From the IMG/VR virus record IMGVR_UViG_3300010885_007853, positions 1 through 23,346 of that record: DNA of 23,346 nucleotides; one strand, written 5' to 3'. The stretch comes from a virus. Made by a program: the position numbers and the translations under genes. Shown here in pieces: positions 1 through 6,275 of the stretch. The first letter of the stretch is position 1. Every line of letters starts with the position of its first letter. The notes beneath the pieces were generated by a model. That model was not told where the DNA came from. It ran no database searches and saw nothing but the letters and a program-made list of their open reading frames with translations.

Positions 1-372
1 AGTATGGTCTCCATCTACATATATGAAATCATAAGTATGATTAAGATTAGGTAGTACATACTCAGACTTAGATTGAATTGATAATAGGTTCTTATACTTC
101 TTGGTTCGTTCTAGGTAGTAGGTATGGACATTATCAAATGAAATGTTTTTATGTTCAGTTTCATCTGAACCTTTCCAGGTATCTATATCTGTCAGGGTAG
201 ATGTTGGGTCAGTTAATATATTATCAAGTAACCATACTGAAGCGTCGCCTGTATAGGCGCCAATCTGTAGGAACTTAAGGTTTGGTTTACCCTCAAACTC
301 GGTTAAATGGTTCTCAAAGTTATACTGTTGACCTACAAACCAGTTAGGGAAATTGGGTGTGTCGCTTTGCAT
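1..372 (-). CDS. SAM-dependent methyltransferase, class I (partial, C-terminus beyond left edge)
   Basis: Open from ATG at 372 to the edge of the window (124 codons, no stop). Residues 33-45 carry a glycine-containing motif I (LKFLQIGAYTGDAS) as in Rossmann-fold methyltransferases, and residues 114-124 carry YDFIYVDGDHT, the beta-4 signature of the Methyltransf_24/class I family. The spacing of about 80 residues fits that family. AGGA lies about 7 nt upstream of the ATG on the minus strand. The gene is transcribed away from the replication operon, from the shared AT-rich region at 373-558. The substrate cannot be told; such phage enzymes can act on sugars, small molecules or DNA, and no DNA-methylase NPPY/DPPY motif is visible in the part seen. 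The family call is fairly sure and the role is unknown. Confidence 0.8.
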   Translation of the reverse strand, partial: MQSDTPNFPNWFVGQQYNFENHLTEFEGKPNLKFLQIGAYTGDASVWLLDNILTDPTSTLTDIDTWKGSDETEHKNISFDNVHTYYLERTKKYKNLLSIQSKSEYVLPNLNHTYDFIYVDGDHT

Positions 373-430
373 TAGATGTCCTATCTGTGTATAATTGAAT
401 ATATTATAACCTATATATTAATAATATATA

Positions 431-444
431 GGCGCCAAGGCGCC
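431..444. repeat. GGCGCC-AA-GGCGCC repeat in AT-rich DNA
   Basis: Two copies of the self-complementary hexamer GGCGCC separated by AA, embedded in almost pure A/T. The 12-mer TATAGGCGCCAA at 427-438 also occurs at 252-263 inside the methyltransferase gene. It could be a bidirectional hairpin or a protein-binding site; there is no T-tract typical of an intrinsic terminator. Confidence 0.5.
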
Positions 445-479
445 ATATTATAATATATATATTATAATATATAACTAAA

Positions 480-537
480 TTTAGATAGTTCTCTCGTGTC
501 GAGTACTCTCCTGTCCTCCATGGGAGGACTATCTAAA
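480..537 (+). promoter_or_regulatory. Structured 5' leader of the replication operon
   Basis: A perfect 10-bp inverted repeat TTTAGATAGT (480-489) / ACTATCTAAA (528-537) encloses two smaller perfect hairpins, CTCG-TGT-CGAG (493-503) and GTCCTCC-ATG-GGAGGAC (513-529). The last shares AC at 528-529 with the outer arm, so the two structures compete at that point. The GGAGG at 523-527 resembles a Shine-Dalgarno sequence but has no start codon at a suitable distance. A role in mRNA stability or translational control of the first gene is inference. Confidence 0.5.
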
Positions 538-558
538 CACTACCAGACAGGAGTTAAA

Positions 559-687
559 ATGTTTAATAAAAGAATTAATGAAGTTATTGAAGAATTATCT
601 GATGCTATTTATCTTCTTAATGAAAACATTAAAGAGTTAAAAGAAGAAGTAGATTATCTCTACGATAAACTAGGTCTTGATGATTAA
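559..687 (+). CDS. Small acidic coiled-coil protein, unknown function
   Basis: 42 residues from ATG 559, preceded by ACAGGAG at 546-552, so this start is preferred over the in-frame GTG at 496, which lies inside the leader hairpin. The sequence is almost entirely helix-forming, with leucine/isoleucine spacing typical of a short coiled coil (residues 7-38) and many Glu/Lys. It is the first gene of the replication operon and overlaps the next ORF by 8 nt. The AGACAGGAG ribosome site matches the extended site seen before the minus-strand small genes. No family recognised; it may be an oligomerising accessory factor. Confidence 0.65.
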   Translation: MFNKRINEVIEELSDAIYLLNENIKELKEEVDYLYDKLGLDD

Positions 688-868
688 ACTTGATGGATAT
701 GAATTACCTGCTCACGTATCTTACTCAGCATTTACAACTTTTTTGACTTGTGGTTATCAGTATTACTTAGGAAGATTACTTCAAGTACCTGAGGAACCAA
801 GTGTCTGGTCTGCTGGTGGTAGAGCATTTCACTTAGCCACAGAATTGTATGACTTAGAAAATGAATGA
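680..868 (+). CDS. RecB/Cas4-like nuclease, N-terminal part (split gene)
   Basis: 62 residues from ATG 680, overlapping the previous stop by 8 nt. It ends at TGA 866-868 and overlaps the next ORF by 8 nt. The sequence SYSAFTTFLTCGYQYYLGR, with a single Cys (about residue 24), followed by GGRAFHLATE with its metal-liganding His (about residue 51), is the N-terminal signature of RecB/Cas4-type exonucleases. The rest of that family (the D and D-x-K motifs and three further Cys) lies in the next ORF, in the +1 frame. On its own this peptide would lack the nuclease active site. Removing one copy of the tandem ATGA at 861-868 would fuse both ORFs into a single enzyme of about 258 residues. See the finding on the split nuclease. 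Confidence 0.75.
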   Translation: MIKLDGYELPAHVSYSAFTTFLTCGYQYYLGRLLQVPEEPSVWSAGGRAFHLATELYDLENE

Positions 869-1457
869 GTTATGGACTAAGGCTTGGGAAGCAGAAACCA
901 AGGATATTGATTTAAGTACAGCCCGCACTGCGGGTCGTTCCACTAAAGAAAATCCTAACAAAGAGGATGCAACTTGGTGGTACCAACAGGGTTCCAAGTG
1001 GGTAGACAACTACATCTCTTGGCGCAAGAACAATAAAGACTGGAAGATATGGACTACCCCACAGGGTGTTCGTGCTATCGAGTTGGAGTTAAATCCCATA
1101 ATCGCTGACGTGCCAGTGAAGATGTTTATTGACAGGATATTTGAAGTTAACGGACAACTTGTGATTGTCGACTTGAAAACATCCACACGTAAACCAACAT
1201 CTGATTTACAACTTGGCTTTTATAAAGTTGGTGTAGAAGAGATGCTTGGTGTTGAAGTCAATCTAGGTAACTACTGGATGTCTCGTGAGTCAGGGACAGG
1301 AGAGATGATTGACCTTAGTAGATATACAAAAGATATGTTGGAATACTTTGTTGATGGATTCGACAAGGCTAGGAAGGCTGGTATCTTTCTACCAAACTTA
1401 CAATCGTGCAGTTACTGTGGACTCACAGAACACTGCCAATTTACGAAAGGCAAATAA
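861..1457 (+). CDS. RecB/Cas4-like PD-(D/E)XK exonuclease, C-terminal part
   Basis: 198 residues from ATG 861. The PD-(D/E)XK core is seen at MFIDRIFEVNGQLVIVDLKT (D91, then D104-x-K106), followed by QLGFY (Q117), the usual order in RecB-family nucleases. The C-terminus has C183-x2-C186-x5-C192, the three-cysteine half of a Cas4/AddB-type 4Fe-4S cluster; the fourth Cys and the motif-I His are in the preceding ORF. It probably trims DNA ends during replication or recombination. The ATGAATGA overlap with the upstream ORF would allow translational coupling. Family identification is firm; whether the product is one fused protein, two assembling chains or a damaged gene is open. Confidence 0.8.
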   Translation: MNELWTKAWEAETKDIDLSTARTAGRSTKENPNKEDATWWYQQGSKWVDNYISWRKNNKDWKIWTTPQGVRAIELELNPIIADVPVKMFIDRIFEVNGQLVIVDLKTSTRKPTSDLQLGFYKVGVEEMLGVEVNLGNYWMSRESGTGEMIDLSRYTKDMLEYFVDGFDKARKAGIFLPNLQSCSYCGLTEHCQFTKGK

Positions 1458-1834
1458 TGGCTAATGAAGACTGGAAACTGCAAGTTTCTTACAAGTCTCC
1501 TAATGGAGATTTGATTAACATACGTGCTAATACATCTGATGAACTGTCAGTGTTGCTTGAAGGTGTGAGTGATTACTCAACACAGATTGCAGCAACTGGA
1601 AAGTTAATTGCAGGTGCTTACACTGCTGCCCCTTTGGGGACCACTGGTTTAACTCAAGGCACTATGCCCGCAGTTACCTCATCAATCGTCCAGACATCGG
1701 AAGCGTCGCCTACTTGCATACACGGAAATCGGAAATTCTTGAGTGGTATCAGCAAGAAAAACGGAAAACCGTACAAGATGTGGGTGTGTCCACAGCCTCA
1801 AGGGGCGGACCAATGTCAAGTAATGAACGGTTAA
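1457..1834 (+). CDS. Small protein with C-terminal zinc-ribbon-like motif
   Basis: 125 residues. ATG 1457 overlaps the nuclease stop (TAATG) and has GAAAGG 6 nt upstream; an earlier in-frame ATG at 1406 lies inside the nuclease gene and is less likely. The N-terminal 35 residues resemble a small beta-rich domain (SYKSPNGDLINIRA). A Thr/Ala/Gly-rich linker (about 45-85) leads to a C-terminal set C87-x-H89...C111...C120 with GKPYKMWVCPQPQG between, which looks metal-binding. Its place after a RecB-like nuclease suggests a DNA-binding accessory, perhaps single-strand binding. Exact function unknown. Confidence 0.75.
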   Translation: MANEDWKLQVSYKSPNGDLINIRANTSDELSVLLEGVSDYSTQIAATGKLIAGAYTAAPLGTTGLTQGTMPAVTSSIVQTSEASPTCIHGNRKFLSGISKKNGKPYKMWVCPQPQGADQCQVMNG

Positions 1835-1858
1835 TACAACCAGAACTTGAATAAATTT

Positions 1859-1908
1859 GGTAAGAGAATTTTTAATTGGTGGGGAAGACAGTTAGAAATT
1901 CTCTTACC
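1859..1908 (+). repeat. Perfect 13-bp inverted repeat (stem-loop) before the ATPase gene
   Basis: GGTAAGAGAATTT at 1859-1871 and AAATTCTCTTACC at 1896-1908 are exact reverse complements around a 24-nt loop, filling most of the 95-bp gap between the zinc protein and the ATPase gene. No T-tract follows, so it does not look like a simple intrinsic terminator. It could be an RNA processing or stability element, an attenuator, or a binding site for a dimeric protein. Confidence 0.7.
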
Positions 1909-1929
1909 ATCATTAGATGGGAGAAGTAA

Positions 1930-2712
1930 ATGCGTACACTTGTTCGCTCTGTAGGTAGGTCAGATATTGGTGGAGAACCTCTGCCCTCTGTATTCAGAGC
2001 ATTTGAAAGTAATAAAATTATTTTGCGTAGAGCAGAAGTATCTATGCTTGCTGGTACTCCTGGCGTTGGTAAGTCAACGCTTGCCTTGGCCTTAGCATTA
2101 AAGATGAAGGTGCCTAGTCTTTATATATCAGCAGATACCAATGCTCATACTATGGCTATGCGATTAGCCTCAATGATTTCAGGCAAGAATCAAACTGATG
2201 TAGAACAGTTAATGAATACTGATTATGGTTGGACCAAAGCAACTCTTGCCAAAGGTTCACACGTAGTATGGTCATTTGAATCTAGTCCTACATTGCAGGA
2301 TATTGATGAAGAAGTTCAAGCCTTTGAAGAACTATGGGGCTGTCCTCCGACTGCAATTTTTGTAGATAACTTAATGGATATTGCTACTGATGGTGGCGAA
2401 GAGTTTGCCTCAATGAGAGCAATTATGAAGGAATTAAAGTACCTTGCTCGTGCTACCAATGCAGCAATTATTATTCTTCATCATACGAGTGAGGCAGTAC
2501 AAGGAGACCCTTGTCAGCCACGCTCTGCATTACAGGGCAAAGTAGCACAATTACCTGCCCTTATCTGTACACTTGGTGTAGTGGGAACATCAATGGCTGT
2601 TGCTCCCGTGAAGAACAGATACGGAAGGGCTGATGCAAACGCTAACTTGCTAACGTGGTTAGCGTTCAATCCTGAGTATATGTTTATGGACGATATACCA
2701 GAAAATATATAA
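1930..2712 (+). CDS. RecA/DnaB-type P-loop ATPase, replication or repair
   Basis: 260 residues, ATG 1930 preceded by GGGAG. A Walker A motif GTPGVGKST is at residues 42-50, a Walker B strand AIFVDN at 142-147, and a sensor-like strand AIIILHHTSE at 179-188, in the order and spacing of the RecA/RadA/DnaB (AAA_25) ATPase core. No separate DnaB N-terminal domain or Lon domain is present, so it is a minimal single-domain ATPase. Its neighbours (RecB-like nuclease, resolvase, primase) place it in DNA replication or recombination, either as a helicase-like motor or a RecA-like strand-exchange or loading protein. The family call is firm and the exact role open. Confidence 0.85.
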   Translation: MRTLVRSVGRSDIGGEPLPSVFRAFESNKIILRRAEVSMLAGTPGVGKSTLALALALKMKVPSLYISADTNAHTMAMRLASMISGKNQTDVEQLMNTDYGWTKATLAKGSHVVWSFESSPTLQDIDEEVQAFEELWGCPPTAIFVDNLMDIATDGGEEFASMRAIMKELKYLARATNAAIIILHHTSEAVQGDPCQPRSALQGKVAQLPALICTLGVVGTSMAVAPVKNRYGRADANANLLTWLAFNPEYMFMDDIPENI

Positions 2713-2720
2713 GGAGAATG

Positions 2721-2915
2721 ATGATACAAGAAGAAAACGATATGACTCAAGAGATACGTCAACTCGTATTACTTGAATTAAATGCAGAGATACAACACTT
2801 CATTGGCAAGATTGAACAAGCAAAGATTAATGCAAAAGATGAATGGGGAGATGGACTTAATACTGGTTTAGATTGGGCTGTTCGCATTCTTAAGAAAGAT
2901 AAGAGTGCATATTAG
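2721..2915 (+). CDS. Small hypothetical helical protein
   Basis: 64 residues from ATG 2721; ATG 2718 is directly adjacent and ATG 2742 (MTQEIRQL) is a later option. AAGGAGA at 2711-2717 supports 2721 (4-nt spacer). The protein is mainly amphipathic helix and ends in a short basic patch (LKKDKSAY). Its TAG overlaps the GTG of the next gene by one base, so translation is probably coupled. No family recognised. Confidence 0.65.
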   Translation: MIQEENDMTQEIRQLVLLELNAEIQHFIGKIEQAKINAKDEWGDGLNTGLDWAVRILKKDKSAY

Positions 2916-3262
2916 TGCCATCTCAATCCCGTAAACATAGGGGATATAGAAGTCAGAAAGTAGTTGCTGAATACTTAGTGGCTAATGGATTTCCATATGC
3001 AGAATCTACTGGTGCTGGGCGCAGTGGTACAGATATAACTGGCTGTATTGGTGTTGACTGGGAGATAAAAGCACGTACTGGATTTAATCCATCTAGTGCC
3101 ATTGCACAATTAAAGGAACGTGCAAAGAATGGTGTGCTTGGTTTAGTTTGTTTAAGACTCAATGGACAGGGAGAACAAAAAATTAAAGACTGGGTTGTAG
3201 TCTTAAGACTTGAAGATGCAGTGAATCTGCTTAGAGAGGCAGGATATGGTGAGAAAAAATGA
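2915..3262 (+). CDS. PD-(D/E)XK endonuclease, Holliday-junction-resolvase-like
   Basis: 115 residues from a GTG start overlapping the preceding stop (TAGTG). The active-site pattern of archaeal-type resolvase-like nucleases is visible: RKHRGYRSQKVVAEYL (E19 as first acidic ligand), then GAGRSGTDI (D40), then WEIKAR (E50-x-K52). Length is typical for a stand-alone resolvase. It probably cuts branched DNA formed in phage replication or recombination. Located between the ATPase and the primase and overlapping the primase start by 17 nt. A generic VRR-NUC-type nuclease is the main alternative. Confidence 0.8.
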   Translation: MPSQSRKHRGYRSQKVVAEYLVANGFPYAESTGAGRSGTDITGCIGVDWEIKARTGFNPSSAIAQLKERAKNGVLGLVCLRLNGQGEQKIKDWVVVLRLEDAVNLLREAGYGEKK

Positions 3263-3626
3263 CAATGACTTACCAAGTATCAGAGAAGTACTTACACACT
3301 ACGGAGCACACATACGACAAACTCGCGGACAAGTTAATCTCAAGTGTCCATTCCACTCCGATACTCACCAGTCGGGAAGTGCTAATCTCAACAATAATAT
3401 ATTCATCTGTTTTGCCTGCGGAATGCAGGGTAACAGTTTACAAATCATTAGCAAACAAGAAGGGGTAAATCTACGTGAAGCAAAGCGTATTGCAGAAAGA
3501 GTTGTTGGGGAAAGCAACGGAAAAGTACAGGGAAAACATTTATCAGGCGGAAGTCTACCTAAAAAACAGGGGCATTCCAATAGAGATAGCACGGCTGGCG
3601 CAATTAGGCGTAGTAGAGGAGCCTGA
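3246..3626 (+). CDS. DNA primase, CHC2 zinc-finger part (split gene)
   Basis: 126 residues from ATG 3246. Residues 34-58 form the CHC2 zinc finger of DnaG-type primases (C34-x2-H37-x17-C55-x2-C58, ending FICFACGMQGN), which recognises the template start site. Up to about residue 92 the sequence reads like a primase N-domain (LREAKRIAERVVGES); beyond that it turns basic and low-complexity (GKHLSGGSLPKKQG..), while the +1 frame carries convincing primase sequence. The last 152 nt overlap the TOPRIM ORF. Either a true short zinc subunit is made alongside an internally started TOPRIM protein, or ribosomes or the assembly shift frame by +1 between about 3475 and 3540. Confidence 0.8.
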   Translation: MVRKNDNDLPSIREVLTHYGAHIRQTRGQVNLKCPFHSDTHQSGSANLNNNIFICFACGMQGNSLQIISKQEGVNLREAKRIAERVVGESNGKVQGKHLSGGSLPKKQGHSNRDSTAGAIRRSRGA

Positions 3627-4095
3627 GGTTGGACACGAAACATACATTGGCAGACTTGCTATACCGTATGTCACCAAGACTGGTGTTGTTGATTTGCGAT
3701 TTCGTTCTCTTAACCCTGCTGTTGAGCCTAAGTATATGGGGCTAACTGGTGCTGAAACCAAAATGTATAACGTACTTGATATTGAAAAAGCAAATAACTT
3801 TATTGGGGTATGTGAAGGTGAACTAGATACAATAACTATGTCAGGTTGTGTTGGCATACCTTGCATTGGTGTACCTGGTGCTAATAGTTGGAAGAAACAT
3901 TACACAAGATTGCTTGCTGACTTTGAAAGAGTATTCGTTTTCGCAGATGGAGACCAACCTGGCACTGAGTTTGCTCGTAGCCTTGCTCGTGAATTACCAG
4001 TAACCATTGTTCAACTACCTGATGGGCACGATGTTAACTCAATGTTTGTACAAGAAGGTGCGAACTATTTTCACAATAAGATAAATAGTAAATGA
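3475..4095 (+). CDS. DNA primase, TOPRIM catalytic part
   Basis: 206 residues if translation starts at GTG 3475, which has AAGGGG ending 9 nt upstream; TTG codons at 3490-3505 are alternatives. A TOPRIM domain is seen at about 109-175: GVCEGELDTI with the catalytic Glu114, then VFVFADGDQPG with the Asp pair D158/D160. Upstream (20-105) is the DnaG-like region with the NRGI, GRLAIPY and LRFRSL segments preceding TOPRIM. It makes RNA primers for phage replication, probably with the zinc-finger ORF in the -1 frame just upstream. Its stop overlaps the next ATG (ATGA). The split is discussed under findings. Confidence 0.85.
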   Translation: MKQSVLQKELLGKATEKYRENIYQAEVYLKNRGIPIEIARLAQLGVVEEPEVGHETYIGRLAIPYVTKTGVVDLRFRSLNPAVEPKYMGLTGAETKMYNVLDIEKANNFIGVCEGELDTITMSGCVGIPCIGVPGANSWKKHYTRLLADFERVFVFADGDQPGTEFARSLARELPVTIVQLPDGHDVNSMFVQEGANYFHNKINSK

Positions 4096-4463
4096 ACCTT
4101 GAAGACCAACCACCCTACAATACTTGCAATGAATGTGGGCAAGAGTTTGATAGTTCTTTTGAGTTGGTCGACCACTTGCTAGAAGATGATGAAGAGTTTG
4201 ACCCTTATCTAGTTTTACCTAGTGGATACAGGTTAATGCTTGGTTCAATGCTTAAATTTATTTATAACAATGCAGATAGTCCTGAGCAAGTTAAGTTAAT
4301 TACTCAGTCAACCTATGTAACCCTCTTTGCTTCTGAGAATGGCTTTGAACCAATAGAAGAACTCATAGAAGATATGGTGGTTAAGTCAGCATTAAAGGAT
4401 TTTGATGATAGTCTTAAGACATTATTAGAAGAGGAAAACCCTACCAATGAAAGCGGAGAGTGA
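4092..4463 (+). CDS. Acidic protein with N-terminal zinc-finger-like motif
   Basis: 123 residues; ATG 4092 overlaps the primase stop by 4 nt. Residues 11-30 (TCNECGQEFDSSFELVDHLL) look like half of a C2H2 finger, with C12-x2-C15 and H28, but the second His is replaced by an acidic run (EDDEEFD). The rest is helical and strongly acidic, especially the C-terminus (TLLEEENPTNESGE). Unknown function; co-transcription with replication genes suggests a nucleic-acid or polymerase-binding accessory. Confidence 0.7.
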   Translation: MNLEDQPPYNTCNECGQEFDSSFELVDHLLEDDEEFDPYLVLPSGYRLMLGSMLKFIYNNADSPEQVKLITQSTYVTLFASENGFEPIEELIEDMVVKSALKDFDDSLKTLLEEENPTNESGE

Positions 4464-4469
4464 AGAAAT

Positions 4470-4853
4470 ATGGCAGATTATAACCCACTTGGAAAATCAA
4501 GGCTTCCACATATACTCGAAAGAGATTCAACAAAATTATCTGGTGTTAACGTTAAAGATTCCCCTGCTCTTAAACCAGAATTTAAAAGAGATGTAGAGGA
4601 TATATTTAATGAACTCAAAGATTTACTCCTCAGCAAACACATTGATTACGGTCCGAAAAACATCAGCGAATCCCCTGGTGGACCTGTCAATGGATTGCGA
4701 GTGCGTATGCACGATAAACTTGCAAGGATTAATAACCTTGTTGACCAAGGCGGGAAACCACAATACGAATCCCTTGAGGACTCGTTCAAGGATATGGCTA
4801 ACTATGCCATCATCGGACTACTAGTGCTCAGAGATAAGTGGGATAATGACTAG
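4470..4853 (+). CDS. DUF1599 / nucleotide-modification-associated (Nmad1)-like protein
   Basis: 127 residues, ATG 4470 with a purine-rich site (GGAGAGTGAAGAAAT) upstream. The core LLLSKHIDYGPKNI, then NGLRVRMHDKLARINNL, then EDSFKDMANYAIIGLLVL follows the conserved HxDYG / RxxDKLxRxxN / E..kDmaNYa pattern of the DUF1599/Nmad1 family, an all-alpha fold likened to MazG-type nucleotide pyrophosphatases. It may act on nucleotide pools or on base modification during phage DNA synthesis. The pattern was recalled by eye, so the family is likely but not certain. It overlaps the next gene by 8 nt. Confidence 0.7.
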   Translation: MADYNPLGKSRLPHILERDSTKLSGVNVKDSPALKPEFKRDVEDIFNELKDLLLSKHIDYGPKNISESPGGPVNGLRVRMHDKLARINNLVDQGGKPQYESLEDSFKDMANYAIIGLLVLRDKWDND

Positions 4854-5247
4854 CAAGTCTTCGTTTGATTTAGACTTTGGCTTTGGACGTAAGGGTGAAC
4901 AACTTGTAGATGAGTTGCTTACTGGCGAACGAACAGTTGAAGTAAAGCGTGATAGGAAATGGGCTAAGACTAATAACCTTTATATTGAAACTGAATGTTT
5001 CTTTAAGAAGATAGAGGATTGGGCACCGTCAGGATTGGGTGTAACTGAGGCTTCGTATTGGGCTTTTGTTTTAGAAGATAGCACACTCATTGTTCCTACC
5101 GACGCACTTAGATATGCAGTTGAAAAGTTTGGTAGAGAAATTACTTGCAACATTCCACCTAATATATCTAAAGGATTTTTAATTACAGTAGATGATTTAA
5201 TGACGGCAACTAGGTTACACAAGAGGGAAGTAAATGGAGTGGAGTAA
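4846..5247 (+). CDS. Putative PD-(D/E)XK-fold protein
   Basis: 133 residues from ATG 4846, overlapping the previous stop by 8 nt and the next start by 14 nt. The N-terminal half reads FGRKGEQLVDELL (E18) followed by RTVEVKRDRKW (E32-x-K34) and NNLYIET, the E...ExK layout of restriction-endonuclease-fold nucleases. The C-terminal half (SYWAFVLEDSTLIVPTDAL) resembles the strand-rich end of such domains. It could be a third nuclease of the replication module. The fold call is tentative because the first acidic ligand is not well defined. Confidence 0.6.
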   Translation: MTSKSSFDLDFGFGRKGEQLVDELLTGERTVEVKRDRKWAKTNNLYIETECFFKKIEDWAPSGLGVTEASYWAFVLEDSTLIVPTDALRYAVEKFGREITCNIPPNISKGFLITVDDLMTATRLHKREVNGVE

Positions 5248-5914
5248 GATAAAACCTTGGGAGTATGTTGTTGACGCAGTTGCTTCCGAGTATTATAAAA
5301 AATTTCCAATGGTTGAACTGAAAGATATTAAACAATCTTTATACCAATGGTTCTTTGAACACCCGAATAAAGTAGAAGAGTGGGAAAAGATTGGTGAGAA
5401 AGATGTAAAGAATTTAATCTATCGCTCTCTACGTAACCACGCTTTAGACTATTGTCAAGAGTGGAAAGCCAACACAAGTGGCTACGAAACCAGTGATTTA
5501 TACTACTATGAGGCAGGTTTGGTAGAGGCACTGTTGCCCTCTGTCTTAAGAGGTGAAATAAATATTGGTCACAAATTAGATTTAGGTGGAGTAAGAGGAA
5601 CATCTGCTCCTGCCGAAGGCGGTAATCTTATGGCTATGATGATAGAAATTGACTATGCATATTGGAAACTATCAAAAGAAGATAGAAAGATTTTATTCTT
5701 AAGACACGCAGAAACATTAGAATATAGATTAATTGCTGATGTCCTTGAACTTGGTTCAGAAGATACTGCCCGTATGAGGCAACGTCGTGCACTCAATAGA
5801 TTAATTCGTAGACTTGGTGGATTTAAACCATACAATGATGTTGATTTAGAAAAGCATAATGAAAATGGCAGCAATACTGAAGAACAACCTGCTGATACTA
5901 AAGGTAGTACTTAG
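5234..5914 (+). CDS. Sigma-70-like transcription factor
   Basis: 226 residues, ATG 5234 with GAGGGAAG upstream, overlapping the previous gene. Residues 10-105 look like a sigma region-2-type helical bundle (GEKDVKNLIYRSLRNHALDY). Residues 145-195 form a region-4-like helix-turn-helix (LSKEDRKILFLRHAETLEYRLIADVL then a basic recognition helix RMRQRRALNRLIRRLGG). The tail (200-226) is polar and disordered. Probably redirects host RNA polymerase to phage promoters; candidates are the repeated ATATTATAATATATA sites at 445-473 and 11670-11684. Last plus-strand gene of this block, convergent with the minus-strand cluster 8 bp away and without an obvious terminator. Confidence 0.75.
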   Translation: MEWSKIKPWEYVVDAVASEYYKKFPMVELKDIKQSLYQWFFEHPNKVEEWEKIGEKDVKNLIYRSLRNHALDYCQEWKANTSGYETSDLYYYEAGLVEALLPSVLRGEINIGHKLDLGGVRGTSAPAEGGNLMAMMIEIDYAYWKLSKEDRKILFLRHAETLEYRLIADVLELGSEDTARMRQRRALNRLIRRLGGFKPYNDVDLEKHNENGSNTEEQPADTKGST

Positions 5915-5922
5915 TAAATCTT

Positions 5923-6099
5923 TCATTTGTTATCCGTCTTATAAAATCCAGTGCCCTTGAATTGAATAGAGACAGAACTAAAAACTCTTTCTGCTATCTC
6001 ACCACAGACACATTCAACTTTATGACTTCGTTCATCTACACTTCTGCTTAAGATGTAAAGTGCTTGACATTTATTACATCTATACTCATAAGTTGGCAT
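5923..6099 (-). CDS. FmdB-like zinc-ribbon protein
   Basis: 58 residues. It begins MPTYEYRCNKCQ and has a second pair C30-x-C32-G, then FSSVSIQFKGTGFYKTDNK at the C-terminus. This matches the FmdB/Zn-ribbon_8 family (start MPxYEYxC, end FxGxGFYxTD), which is commonly about 60-100 residues long; this is a short full-length member. Role unknown, often annotated as regulatory. ATG overlaps the upstream gene's stop (TAATG), so it is coupled to it; it is the last gene of the minus-strand operon. Confidence 0.85.
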   Translation of the reverse strand: MPTYEYRCNKCQALYILSRSVDERSHKVECVCGEIAERVFSSVSIQFKGTGFYKTDNK

Positions 6100-6275
6100 T
6101 ACTCACACCCATCTATCTCTGTCGGAGCGGTGGCTACTGCCCCGCATTCATCACATACTTGGTCTAACAAATACATTCCTACCTGTCTAGTTTCAATATC
6201 CCAAATAACCTTTAAGTTCCACATCTTTGAACCACATACACATATGAATGTTGGTTCACCTCTTAAGTCAAACAT
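6099..6275 (-). CDS. Small double-CxxC zinc-binding protein
   Basis: 58 residues. Two cysteine pairs, C12-x-C14-G and C41-x2-C44-G, flank a strand-rich middle (SKMWNLKVIWDIETRQVGMYLL), as expected for a zinc ribbon. Start ATG at 6275 overlaps the transglycosylase stop by one base, and the stop overlaps the FmdB-like start, so expression is probably by coupled re-initiation; no good ribosome site is seen. Function unknown. Confidence 0.75.
   Translation of the reverse strand: MFDLRGEPTFICVCGSKMWNLKVIWDIETRQVGMYLLDQVCDECGAVATAPTEIDGCE

Larger units (their letters stand above)
373..558. promoter_or_regulatory. Divergent AT-rich control region
   Basis: A 186-bp non-coding stretch between the minus-strand methyltransferase and the plus-strand replication operon. 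It holds GGCGCC-AA-GGCGCC at 431-444, two overlapping copies of ATATTATAATATATA (445-459 and 459-473), each containing TATAAT-like sequence readable on both strands, and a hairpin-forming leader at 480-537. TATAAT at 463-468 would place a plus-strand transcript start close to 475-480, that is at the foot of the leader hairpin. The core ATATTATAATAT is itself palindromic, so it could act in both directions. Promoter function is inference. Confidence 0.5.

Noticed and set aside
496-558. Upstream GTG start extending the first coiled-coil protein to 63 residues
   Set aside because: It lies inside the leader hairpin, has no ribosome site, and ATG 559 has ACAGGAG at good spacing.
4092-4463. Classical C2H2 zinc finger
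   Set aside because: Only C12, C15 and H28 are in place; the second His is replaced by acidic residues, so it is described only as zinc-finger-like.
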